Shown here one piece after another: positions 23,901 through 33,233 of a stretch of 64,000 bases of DNA (the first letter of the stretch is position 1; each line of letters opens with the position of its first letter). Source of the stretch: Imbricaverruca yamaguchii. Its lineage: Eukaryota > Arthropoda > Thecostraca > Neoverrucidae. The notes under the pieces were generated by a model. That model was not told the origin of the DNA and did no database searches. It saw only the letters and a program-made list of their open reading frames with translations. The translations under genes and the position numbers were made by a program. The stretch is taken from positions 1-64,000 of the forward strand of contig JAOTOL010001204.1 in assembly GCA_034440575.1 (NCBI GenBank), in the 5' to 3' direction.

Positions 23901-23972
23901 TGAGGTTCTATTGCCTTGGCTGACACTATTGGAATATTCCTGAGTTGGCAATGCAATTTCATCTCTCCCCAC
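20970..23972 (-). CDS. CR1-like LINE ORF2: endonuclease and reverse transcriptase, 1000 aa
   Basis: The N-terminal APE-type endonuclease keeps its catalytic residues: Asn67 (FNAQS), Glu94 (ITEAW), Asp209 and Asn211 (LGDFNL), and Ser275-Asp276-His277 (SDHN). The reverse transcriptase shows NYRPISLTSL near 567, QHGFRKGRSCLTNL near 603, motif A LDFSKAFD with Asp639, GVPQGSVLGPLL near 695, and the FADD active site at 725-728. A thumb region and C-terminal tail follow. It is uninterrupted and full length for the family. The nominal first codon (23970-23972) is GTG. The first ATG codons are at residues 64-65, only two residues before Asn67. The frame stays open upstream across the ORF1 stop, so it may be reached by frameshift or reinitiation. 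Confidence 0.93.
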   Translation of the reverse strand: MGRDEIALPTQEYSNSVSQGNRTSKSANRDSSNSRGQSYSSSSDKRTPQYEKAKGGYGAFVKCMMFNAQSIRSKFDEFKCYVAEEEPDFVCITEAWVSEGYFGDNLQDYEIQGYNMFSCNRGPAMKGGGVMLYVNSLFSSQKVAGGDKNVSVESIWLDVTVGKGNSNTLRIGAFYRSGTLPHSQQLELDKVICEEISRNFKRKCLILGDFNLKGYENAGVGSPSCKMFRKCLEEDLFLHQFVSEPTRHGSFLDLVFSDLSDLVQDLTVGETLGKSDHNIVRFKAHVGETIKDNLVKVPNFNKADFNGMRAALSAIRWEEEFSNLNACEMWEKFKSYLKETQIRHVPQKQRRKRRVGKPAWLTPDVIKAIRAKKTAFRVFKEASNVINLKAYRKARDTVKQKTRAAKRAKELDLARNCNGDSKKFFSFYKLSKVSNTIGPLEVNGTTLGEDSEMVEELSKQFKSVFTLEDMTNLPTVHHSSDTWDLTNDVDFIGSDVVYNHIRKIKPNKAAGPDDIYARVLRETEKELAFPLSIIFCRSVSHNEIPTDWKRANVVPIFKKGERGKVENYRPISLTSLVCKVLESIIKDRIVSYLEGSRLIQDTQHGFRKGRSCLTNLLNFLNFATEQFDQGNQVDVAYLDFSKAFDKVPHKRLMIQLQSHGIAGSILKWIELWLSDRQQRVMLNGTKSSWQNVLSGVPQGSVLGPLLFIIFVNNIESGLSSKVLKFADDLKVFRAITGQDEHISLQKDLDELVKWSEEWQMKFNFDKCKIMHVGKQHMKAPYLMGGQVLSVTQQEKDLGVILNTKLGASEQTKEARKKALRMLGAINRNVSYRSEEVIRKLYCAYVRPHLEYCIQAWSPSYEKDCWLLERVQKRATKMVNGISNLAYEERLKKLNMFSLRYRRLRGDLIEVFKFVNGLERGYLGEMFEFNRNDAIRGHKFKIKINHSRTRLRQTFFTNRVVEHWNQLPENIVSSRTLNIFKNSIDNHYKNRGLAFQYYREG

Positions 23973-23980
23973 CCCATTTC

Positions 23981-24940
23981 CTAGTTTCCCTGAAGGACAT
24001 GCTCATATACTTTGCCTCCTAACACATGGACCCCCTTCTCAGAAAAATGCAGGCCATCCTTCTGATAGAGGTCCCACGATGCATAAAACCTGCTCCACTC
24101 GTCTACAAATGTAAAACCTAGCTCCTGGCAGAGCTTTCCTACCCTGGTGTTAGCTGCCAGTGCCCTAGAGCTCCACTCAGGGGAGGCTCTAGCCCTAGGC
24201 AAAATTCCTGTTACAAGCACTCTATTGGTACCCTTCAGGGTGGCCAGAAGGGCCCTGTACTCCCGCAGAAGCTCCTCGCTCCTAGTATGACCTATGTTAT
24301 TTACCCCTACATGCACTATGACTGTGTTAAACTGGTGATCACTGGTGACCTGTGCCACCGCAGTTACCAGGTCCTTCACCTTGGCACCAGGCCTGGTGAT
24401 GCACCTCCTGTCCCTCCTACCTTTACAAAATACCCGCTCTAAATGACGCACACGAGAGTCTCCTATGACCAGCACTGACTCCTTACTACTGCTATCCTGG
24501 GGGCAGTCATCCAATGCCTGGAACATATTTGTTGTTACTGTGCCTGCCCGCTGGGCCGGTCGGCTACACTTCCTCCCGCTCCTACCACCTGCCACCTGCC
24601 ACTCACTGACCCTTTCCTTAGGTTCGCGTCTCCAAATCCTCCACCCCCTGACCTCATGCCACTTCCCCTCCTGTGACCTACCAGAACTACCCCTCCTCTG
24701 TTCACTATTAACACTATTAACACTCCCCTCTTGAGAGATCCCAGCCACCTCCACAGTAGGGGAAACCTCAGCTACCTGGTGGCCTGCGACCACCTGGGCA
24801 TATGATGTCCCTGCTACGGATTGACCCCTTGTTGCTTTATCTTGCCTACCCTGTGCAACAAGGGCAGCCTTGAGGTTGTAAACCTCTGCCTTAAGGGTCC
24901 TAATTTCTTCCTCTAGTGCCTGCATCCTGGTCGAAACCAT
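23981..24940 (-). CDS. CR1-like LINE ORF1 with SGNH-esterase domain, 319 aa
   Basis: It starts at a proper ATG. Residues 5-30 form a short amphipathic, probably coiled-coil helix (MQALEEEIRTLKAEVYNLK) suited to oligomerisation. A Ser/Gly/Arg-rich linker follows. Residues 155-319 carry SGNH hydrolase blocks: GDSR with Ser162, PGAKV near 184, GVNN with Asn215, and DGLHFS with Asp295 and His298. Esterase-type ORF1 proteins are known from CR1-clade LINEs and are thought to act with RNA binding and ribonucleoprotein assembly. The whole catalytic set is kept, which supports recent activity. The ORF1 stop overlaps the start region of ORF2. Confidence 0.9.
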   Translation of the reverse strand: MVSTRMQALEEEIRTLKAEVYNLKAALVAQGRQDKATRGQSVAGTSYAQVVAGHQVAEVSPTVEVAGISQEGSVNSVNSEQRRGSSGRSQEGKWHEVRGWRIWRREPKERVSEWQVAGGRSGRKCSRPAQRAGTVTTNMFQALDDCPQDSSSKESVLVIGDSRVRHLERVFCKGRRDRRCITRPGAKVKDLVTAVAQVTSDHQFNTVIVHVGVNNIGHTRSEELLREYRALLATLKGTNRVLVTGILPRARASPEWSSRALAANTRVGKLCQELGFTFVDEWSRFYASWDLYQKDGLHFSEKGVHVLGGKVYEHVLQGN

Positions 24941-24995
24941 CCTAAACGCTGCAGCTTATGCCTAGATTTAGATTCAAATTAACTTGCTAAATTAA

Positions 24996-25650
24996 CTTGC
25001 TAAACAACCGACAAAAAAGCTAACTATCATTCACTATAAATCGCTACCTCCTATACTGTCAGTTAAATATCTGAGTGCCTCAAGAAAAGCAGAAACTATT
25101 AAACAATTGTTTGTTTTTTTTTGTTTTGTTTTCTTTTTAAATAAATTAAATAACTAAACAAGATGTCTAATCTAATTGTCTTCCACACAAGTAGACAACT
25201 ATATAAATATCCCTTTGATATCACTTATGGCTAGACAGAAAAATGAACAGTCACACAGCACTTATGAATACCCCCAACTTACTACTAATTAAACTATCTT
25301 AAACTTCAACACCAAACACACTTGCTAAACAACCGACAAAAAAGCTAACTATCATTCACTATAAAGCGCTACCTCCTATACTGTCAGTTAAATATCTGAG
25401 TGCCACAAGAAAAGCACAAACTATTAAACAATTGTTTGTTTGTTTGTTTGTTTTTTTTTTTTTTTTAAATAAATTAAATAACTAAACAAGATGTCTAATC
25501 TAATTGTCTTCCACACAAGTAGACAACTATATAAATATCCCTTTGATATCACTTATGGCTAGACAGAAAAATGAACAGTCACACAGCACTTATGAATACC
25601 CCCAACTTACTACTAATTAAACTATCTTAAACTTCAACACCAAACACACT
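24996..25650 (-). repeat. Two tandem 5'-UTR monomers (325 and about 330 bp) of the CR1-like LINE
   Basis: Unit 1 (24996-25320) and unit 2 (25321-25650) both begin cttgctaaacaaccgacaaa and end aacttcaacaccaaacaca. They differ by a few substitutions and by the length of an internal gtttgttttt-type run. Copy 2 of the element has one such unit (42584-42900). Tandem 5' monomers are known promoter units in some LINEs, and a similar role here is inferred. Confidence 0.9.
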
Positions 25651-25990
25651 ATGCACACCAAAAAATAAATAAAGTATGTTAGGATAGTATGAATGTTGTC
25701 TAATGTACTTATCAAATCTACACACTTGTAATATCTCCTACTACAGAAATCGAAGAGTCGAGAACACGCCGAAGCCAAAGATGGCGTCCTGCGGCGTCGC
25801 TAGGTTAATATAGTATAGTTTGCGTGCTACGAAAATGCTTATAAGATAAAACCTAATGAAATATAATAAGAGAAGTAATTGCTAAGCACCTATCCACAGC
25901 TTAGACTAGAGTACTGCCCTGTTCTGCAGCGACTTATCTGGAAACCTGGAGCTCGGGGGCGCGTCCTTCCACCTTGAGAGCTGGCGGCAA

Positions 25991-27521
25991 TGCTTGGAGT
26001 AATGGGAACGATTTCTATCAGACATACTCTACTCGCATTCGAGTGTGTCTCGCAGGACACCGGGGTTCAGCATGACGTTGCTGTCATTGGACACTCTGGT
26101 CGTCTCGACAGTACTGAATAGCTCATTAGGCTCAAGCAGACAGAGTTCATCCAGGAGCTCAAGCTAACCCGCTTAGTTCAAGCTGAGTGACTTACTAGTC
26201 CACCCAACTTCTTAGTGCTCAAGTTAATCAAACTCATCTTGCACCGATATCCATCTAAGCTGAGTGAAATACTCGTCAAGCAACTTCTTGGTGCTCAAGT
26301 TAATCAAACTCATCTTGCACCTATACATATACACGCATACACACAAACCTGTAGATATTATCGAAGTCCCAATCATTTTAGTTCATCTGGGTACAAGTGT
26401 CGCCCCTAAAACGATAATTATCCCCTTGCGCTGGCAATAATTTAATTTTCCCCAAATAAAGATACTTCAAATATATAATCTCTGAAAGCAACATCAATTC
26501 TCTCATGAAATTCCCTTGAAGGTGAATTTTTCCAGTCACAGAATAATTTTGAATGGCTCGCTATTTAATTATCACATATTCCTACGATTCAATTATATTT
26601 CTAAGTAGGTACCATGCATATTAAAGAGCATCAGAGTTCCTTATAATACTTCGGTTAATGAAAACTTCATTTCAACAACTGTCTAATACCTTAAGTTCAC
26701 ACATTTATATCTTATTATATCTTAAATAATTGAGCAACTCGCACTGCTTATTAGTACACAATGAAAAATGGTTTGATATTTCGGCTAAAAAATTGAGCTG
26801 GTATCTCGAGCCATATTTAAATAATACTGTCTGCTCGCATTTCAAACTTATTTTATTAAGTAACCGATATTTAAATAATTATTTATTCACCAAAAAGTGC
26901 GGATTCACTAATTTTACGTTTTAATTTCGTATCAGAGTCCACACATAATTTACCAGTATGGTATACAACAGCAGACATAAGGCGATATAAAATGACAGAA
27001 CACTGTTCTAGTCGTGACCAAAATTCGAAGGCGTGTTTTAGCAGGATTTCGAGAATGCCCAGACTCACGGTTTACTTCTCAGCAAGCTTCTGATATGAAG
27101 ACGGCTGTTGCGGTGACTTTTCATTCGGAGCCTCTCGTTAGACTTCCGGCTGGTGACCGCAGTTGCTCCTTTGTGCCGATGGCTTCCTGTACCTCATCCC
27201 AGGCACCATGATTAGGGTTAGTTCTGTTTGCTCACATCCGGGTCACATAGCATCAGCTGTAATTATCCGGGTTACGGCGCAATTGTAGGGAAGTTCCTCT
27301 AGGCCAGTGAAAATTCCGTAGAACCAACGCGTTGCGATAATCTCAGTCTCAAAGTTCAGCACCAAATTTGCTCTTAATTTTGAGCAAGGAACAATGGCGT
27401 AATTGCTCAAGCAGCTCGAGCAAATGTACGGATACAAGGCAGCCGTATGGTCGAAAGTGACATGTACCGACAGCAATTTGGACGCGCAACTGCCGGCAAC
27501 ACGAGGAGCGATTATCATATT
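25991..27521. other. Unassigned sequence with one short tandem duplication
   Basis: Apart from an approximately 75-bp duplication at 26206-26322 (caacttcttagtgctcaagt... twice), this is AT-rich DNA with no recognised gene or mobile element. Confidence 0.45.
26206..26322. repeat. About 75-bp tandem duplication
   Basis: The stretch caacttcttagtgctcaagt and its following 20 bases (…aaactcatcttgcacc) occur twice, with aagctgagtgaaatactcgt between them and a similar aagctgagtgacttactagt before the first. Confidence 0.8.
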
Positions 27522-27907
27522 GTTGTCTCCTCCGTACTGATCAAGTTACTGTGGCTGCCATATAGTTGTCTCCTCCGTACTGATCAAGTTACTGTGGCTG
27601 CCATATAGTTGTCTCCTCCGTACTGATCAAGTTACTGTGGCTGCCATATAGTTGTCTCCACCGTACTGATCAAGTTACTGTGGCTGCCATACAGTTGTCT
27701 CCTCCGTACTGATCAAGTTACTGTGGCAGCAATATTGTTGTCTCCTCCGCACTGATCAAGTTTCTGTGGAAGCCATATAGTTGTCTCCTCCGTACTGATC
27801 AAGTTACTGTGGCAGCCATATAGTTGTCTCCTCCGTACTGATCAAGTTACTGTGGCAGCCATATAGTTGTCTCCTCCGTACTGATCAAGTTGCTGTGGCA
27901 GCCATAT

Positions 27908-27965
27908 AGTTTATTTATTTATTTCATGCTATGTGTTCACGTGCAATGGCTATTATGGAGTGGCT
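27908..27965 (-). mobile_element. LINE 3'-tail fragment inside the 43-bp array
   Basis: The plus strand tttatttatttatttcatgc, followed by cacgtgcaatggctattatgg, is a diverged match to the 3' ends at 17146 and 34310. The minisatellite resumes on the far side, so this is a very short, 5'-truncated insertion in minus orientation. Confidence 0.65.
27909..27921 (-). terminator. Candidate polyadenylation signal for the protease gene
   Basis: On the minus strand, aataaataaataaa is the first canonical AATAAA seen downstream of the protease stop codon, about 470 bases away. It belongs to the inserted LINE tail. Use as the gene's poly(A) signal is inferred from position only. Confidence 0.3.
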
Positions 27966-28392
27966 ATTATTAGTTGTCGCCTCCACTGCACTGATCAAGT
28001 TACAGTGGCAGCCATATCGTTATCGCCTCCACTGCACTGTTCTCAGCAGATGCTCCATAAAAGCAGCACCAGCAACTTCAAAACATGTTTTTGTTTCGGA
28101 CATTCCGATGTGATGCCGGGACATAAGACGACGTGTGCCAGAAGCACATCTTTCTTCCAGTTTACAAAAGGACAAAATATCCATCTTGCCAAGTCAATAT
28201 ATTCCAAAAAGGTTATCTTCATTTGATCATCTAAGGAGAAACTGTTTCAGGGATTCATCACATATTGAAGGACTACAGCCAAAAATGTTTGACAACGTTC
28301 CAAATATATGTATTGCGTGAATCCCAAAGCCATGAACAATGTGCAGGTGCTCACACAGTATCGGCACGTGAACTTCCACTGCATCCTCTCGC

Positions 28393-28778
28393 CTACGACA
28401 GAGGAGCACCGTCCACCTGAATCCCCGTCACACTCTCGATCCACGGGATGAACCTGCTGACGCGCGTGTACACGGACGGGTACTGCATATAGCCGCAGGC
28501 CACGCCCCAGGACGTGATACCGACCAGTGTCCAGGGCGTCGAGGTGGCCACCGGCGGGCAGGTGAGACTGCCGCCCGAGTCGCCCCAGCAGACGGCGGCG
28601 CCCTGTTGGCCCTCGGCGCACGTCATGTTCACCGTGATGCTGTAGCCGACCAGACGGTGCTGGCACGCGGACAGCGTCAGCAGGGTCATGTCGACATGCT
28701 GCAGCGCCGTCGGGTACACCGGCTGGCCTGTCATCGGATCGACGCCGGTGGCGCCCCAGCCGGCTACCGAGCAGGCGG
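28393..28778 (-). CDS. Serine protease exon with Ser195, C-terminal end
   Basis: This exon encodes 127 residues and the TAG stop, after two bases that complete a Ser codon. It starts after the acceptor ggccgtcgccag at 28779-28790, with a branch-point-like ctaac just upstream. It contains ACSVAGWG (Cys136), the Cys168/Cys182 pair in SACQHRL and NMTCAEG, the active site CWGDSGGSLTC (Cys191, Ser195, Cys201), then ITSWGVACG (Cys220) and PSVYTRVSRFIPWIE, the usual C-terminal helix. Position 189, the S1 specificity residue, aligns with Ala, not the Asp of trypsins, and 226 aligns with Ser. GDSGGS replaces the common GDSGGP. A Leu/Ser tail closes the chain without extra domains. Confidence 0.93.
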
Positions 28779-28944
28779 CTGGCGACGGCCGCAGCCAGTT
28801 AGACATGCAGCCAACAGAAGCCACGGGCTCCGGCGAACCCGCAGATGGATGTCAACGAGTCAGGCGAACCGGTGGACATTAGGCCACGTGGTCAGCTGCA
28901 CATTCGCTAAGTCATAACGTCATAAAGTCATAAAATGCTTAGAC

Positions 28945-29567
28945 CTAACCCTCCGTCTTTGCGGTAATATCCTCACACCCCGTCTCGATGGGGGAGATTG
29001 ATAGGACCCCCTCTTTAATCTCCAAACTGTGCGTCGCATGAAAACGAAAGAGATGTCATTGGAAAGCGCTCAACGAGTAGGGCCAGACATGGGCTTTCTT
29101 TCCTCACCTTTCCAAAAAAAACTGTCGTCACTAGGGAGCCTAGGTTTTCAAGACTTACATCAAGAGCAAATATGAATAATCATTATTATTTTTATTCATA
29201 ACCTGATAATTAGTTTATTAATAAAATATTACTAAATTAATAAGTAATCATAAAATGGGAAAACAGCACATTCCACTGGTGCGCTTTCTGTCGTCGTTAA
29301 AGATAAGCAAACGCCGAAAGTTCATTGAAATATCTTTATCCGTTAAAGCGTGACGACTGGTTGAACATTTTTGGAGGTGACTTCACTTGGCCTTGACTAA
29401 TTCGTTGACCCTACATGACCTGACCTCAAACTTTTGACACAACATGTCAAATTGATGTGGGAAAAGGTGTGATAAATTTCAGCGCGTTGCCCTGCGCCGT
29501 CCCTTCACTATCTGCGGAAAACCTTAGGGGGCGGTTAACACCCCCCCCCCGTGCCGACGCAGGTTAA
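28945..29567 (+). mobile_element. TTAA nonautonomous element, family A copy 3 (internally deleted)
   Basis: It begins ctaaccctccgtctttgcgg (TTAA mutated to CTAA) and ends gacgcaggttaa at 29567. At 623 bp it lacks about 200 bp of the central block (ctggggagttcattttgggg is missing). The 3' half, from ccgttaaagcgtgacgactg on, is well kept. It lies in the protease intron between the Asp102 and Ser195 exons. Confidence 0.8.
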
Positions 29568-29829
29568 TAAGAGCCACAAAGGTCCATCCAGTTAAGTCTG
29601 TGAATGGAAGATACTATATGCCATCACAACATCCTATATAAGTAATCCACCAACATCTCACACACATATCAATGCCTATCTATCCTAGCTATCCAGCTCT
29701 ATTCCCCCGATCCCCCTCAACACATGTGGATTGAATGCCCTACCAACAACTTTCAAACCGCATTCATGCCCGCTTAACGGGGTCTGTCCCGTGCACATCC
29801 ACCTAGCACAAATCTCACCATATCCTCCA

Positions 29830-30310
29830 CAAATAAGAACTGAAAAACAAGATTTCCCTGTCTAACAAAATTGCCGACCCTACTTTTAAGTACATTTAAT
29901 GAGGAACTCCCCACAAAATCAACAGGAAGCCTATTTCACTGATCAACAACCCTTTGACTGAATACCTGTTGTCGCTTAACTGTCCTACACCTCTACTTGT
30001 CTAACCTGAATTGACCACTATGTGATACTCTTAGCCGAAGAGCGTCATTCAAATTGACTTGATCTAGTCCGTTGACGATTTTGTACATTTCAGTCATGTC
30101 CCACTTAATCTCCTATACTTGAGTGAGTACATATCTAATGCCACAAGCTTTTCTCCATATTCTATGTCACCTATTCCACTGATGAGTCTAGTTGCTTTAC
30201 GCTGCTCTCTTTCTAACATATCCATATCTTTTTCTAGGTAGGGCTCTATGTTTGTACAGAATATTCCGAGTGGGGTCCATGCTACGGTCACACAGTCAAG
30301 CGGCTTCGCA
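29830..30310 (-). pseudogene. LINE reverse transcriptase C-terminal fragment
   Basis: Minus-strand reading gives EPYLEKDMDMLEREQRKATR, LISGIGDIEYGEKL and MYSLKYRRLSG, then after a stop and shift DMTEMYKIVNGL, FSQRVVDQ and RLPVDFVGSSSLNVLK. This is the conserved C-terminal tail of CR1/L2-type reverse transcriptases, alignable with the tail of the intact copy at 20970-21500 but from another subfamily. Stops and shifts make it dead. Confidence 0.8.
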
Positions 30311-32436
30311 GATGGAGGAACGCCGTGCCTCACATCTGCGGGGCGGCTTCGCAAATGTGGCTGGCTCTTACATGTCAGGTACAGGTCACTGTGCCGGACA
30401 ACTCCGCAGGCGATGGTCACAGAGTCAGCTAAGTAACGAGTAGACGTCATTTATAAATGTAAATATATTGTATTAATTATGGAAATTCTGTGGCAGCAGT
30501 TGGCAGTGATGGACAGAAACAGCAGCAGAGCAGGATCGGATTATGTAAAACATGGAGTACAGCAAATTATGCTTGCAACAATCTCTGTCTTCCTCTCCCC
30601 GAATAAATACACTCGGCCTTTAGACTAACAGGGGTTCAAACAAGAACATTATGGCTATCCCACCTGCCGTAGTGCAACCTTTTCTTTGCAATCCAAACTT
30701 TATCTGAACTCAAGGAACACCCTTCAGCTTTTCATTCAGTGGTGCACCTATTTTGGCAACAAATATCATTTAACAATAACATGATTCGGCGTGCCGTAAG
30801 CCCCGGGGCTGAAAGGGGAGTGCCGGCTAGGCTACATTGGCGGCCAGAGGACGTGCCCAACGAGGTAGGGATTCGTGCACACCCACGGGCAAATTGGTCT
30901 GGTCACACGTCTACGGCGAATAAGGCCCGGTGCGGCATTGACTGTCTTTAAGGATAGGTATGTCAATCAAAGACACCAGAGCACTTGCATAAGCCCTCGG
31001 AGCCAGTATGATGAGCCACCTCCCCCCCCGTGGCAGTTAAGACTTTGTGCAGCGAGGAGCGCTGCCAATAATGGCAATAACAGCTATGATTGGTAATGAA
31101 TGGATAACATATTCGCCCAACATGCCATCAAATATAGAGCAATTTTCTGTCGATATATGTGTTTGTGTACCGCTGAGGCGGCGGGATGGCTAAATTTGGG
31201 GACAAAGCAATTCATTAATTAATATGGAGAGAATGAATGGGGCGAGCGAACGTGAAGTAAATGAAGAGAATGAATGTGTGTAGGTACCTTTAAGGACCAG
31301 CGGAAGCCGCTTGGGTCTATACGCAGGCACCTATTTCGTCCGGCACATTGCACATTATTATACTATTAGCGTCCAAAAAGTTCCAACTCAGGACATGTTA
31401 TTCCAACCAATGACAAATTACATTATCATTAATTATATAATACAACGGATTAATTATAATCTGGCTAAAGACACTCACTTGCCTATATGCTGTTCCCAAA
31501 ACTTTGACCTCGCACACATAAATTCGTGTTAGGGACGGTAGCTCAAATAATACCAATCCGACCGGAGTTTGGATATTGTGAGGTGGAGGTTGCGGGGAAA
31601 CGTAACACACTACACAAACACAGGCGTATGAGAAAACAGGATATTTAGCCCAGTTTTAGTGTACAGTCAGCCAATGTTCCGCCGGGTTAAGGTTCAGTCT
31701 TAGTTACCATCAGGCTTTTAATAAGTTCATGTGGTTCAGTCAGTTTCAGTTCAGTTTAGGCTTGGTTAGCATTGCTTTGCACACACCCGGCACAGCTCCC
31801 ACACCAACACAAACACCCCACACCCACCAAACCACCCCCCCCCCCACATCCCACCGACAGCAGAGCCGCCATCCCTACAGAGATTAACCTAGCTCCGGAC
31901 ACCGGGCATACAGTAAGCATAAGCCGTCCTGCCGAGCTGCTGGGTAACCACCTGGATGACCTTTGCAAGTCACCATGTGGCTCCGTTGTCATGACGATCC
32001 TCAGACTTTCTGAGTGGTTGATTGCAAACAGATCTTATGCAGCTAACTTTGCCTTCCGCAGGAAATCCAGTATTGAGTCACCTCTTCAGCTCGGTATCCA
32101 GGTGAACACGTGCAAGAGAACTGTTTTGATTTGATTTTGCCTATATCATGAAGCAATTCACACTAGATCTTTTTAATTGCACGTCTGTGAGGTTAATGGC
32201 ATGCAGCAAAGCCAGTTCAAAACACCACACCTACACTTGAAGATTACTTCATAAAATACCCCTTCAGCTTTTCTGCTCTCAACAATACAGCCAGTCCACT
32301 GCTTGCCTTCTGGGATACACCTCGGACACCTTAATTGACGGCAATGACATTGGCACTGCCAGCACCAAGAGGCTTGGTGAATGCTAAGGTATTGAATTAA
32401 GGTAATATGAAAATATAAAGAGACGGAGAGAGGCGG

Positions 32437-32518
<82 letters not shown>

Positions 32519-33233
32519 GGAGATAAAGTGAGAGAGTGTGACAGTGAGAGAGAGAGAGAGAGAGAGCAAGAGAGAGATAGATAGAGAGTGAGAGAATTAG
32601 ATAGTGAGAGAGAGTGAGAGAGAGCGCGCGAGAAAGTGCGAGAGAAAGAGGGAGAGATACAGAGAGTGAGAGAGAGCGCGTAAGAGAGCGAGAGAGAGAG
32701 ATGGAGAGAGAGGCACAGAACGAGACGGAGAGAGGGGCGAAGAGATTGTGGGCATTGGTCCATGCCACTCTTGGAGGCGGTTGAACCCAATCACACTGGC
32801 CTTAGATGTCACTCTTAGGGGCGGTGGCACCAATCACGCCGGCCTTAGTTGCTCCTTCAAGATCCTCTAGTGCACCATCCACTACGCATGGGTGCCACCG
32901 GCCCATCTGAGGGGACCACTACTTCTTAATTGGGAAAGGTTCAGTTCCCACTGAATATACATACGCCATCGACACTGCCTCGAGTTGTTCACCGAAAAGG
33001 TCCATTTTTAGGGAAATCAGGGCCAAGTCTGTGCCCCTTCGGCCGGTTTAACATCACCCACCGGCACCAGCTTCGGCGCCCTTTGAAACTATGCCACCCC
33101 TCCCTCTTCGGAATGTCAAAGCCCCTGGCTGACTTGGGCCAGCGATTTGCTACTGGTTTAAACAAATGTGGGGTGCAGAAGAATTTCCCATAGATCCGAT
33201 GTTCTTGAACAGTGGAGTTTCGGGCCGTAGAAC
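30311..33233. other. Protease intron sequence, unassigned
   Basis: No exon is needed here, because the flanking exons join in phase. Only simple repeats were recognised: C-runs near 31838-31852 and the GA-rich tract. Confidence 0.55.
32440..32735. repeat. (GA)n microsatellite and degenerate GA-rich tract
   Basis: Pure (ga)n at 32440-32513, then gagaga interrupted by t, c and a to about 32735. The Ser/Leu-rich minus-strand frames across it are artefacts. Confidence 0.97.

Larger units (their letters stand above)
20863..25990 (-). mobile_element. CR1-like LINE, full length and apparently intact (copy 1)
   Basis: About 5.1 kb read on the minus strand: a 5' untranslated region with two tandem 325-bp monomers, ORF1, ORF2, a short 3' untranslated region, and a 3' tail of tatgtctt-type 8-base repeats at 20863-20890. 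CR1 elements characteristically end in short 8-base repeats instead of poly(A). The 5' limit is set by the end of similarity to the second copy, at ctggcggcaa (25981-25990; 43374-43383). Both frames are uninterrupted, so this copy could have been active recently. It lies 3' of the protease gene. Confidence 0.9.
27522..28050. repeat. 43-bp minisatellite, 9 copies plus 2 diverged copies
   Basis: The unit is gttgtctcctccgtactgat followed by caagttactgtggctgccatata, repeated every 43 bases from 27522 to about 27907. Two more divergent units (gttgtcgcctccactgcact...) follow from about 27970. A LINE 3' tail interrupts at 27908-27965. The array lies 340 to 870 bases 3' of the protease stop codon. 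Confidence 0.95.

Noticed and set aside
28779..28827. Earlier acceptor for the Ser195 exon, giving an extra PVASVGCMSNWLRPSP segment
   Set aside because: That acceptor (ggag, 28828-28829) has a weak pyrimidine tract and its phase does not fit the preceding exon. The acceptor before 28778 has a ctaac branch point and fits exactly.
28905..28940. cataaagtcataaaa-type words as a third CR1 3' tail
   Set aside because: They resemble the 8-base tail only loosely, and no CR1 3' untranslated sequence adjoins them.
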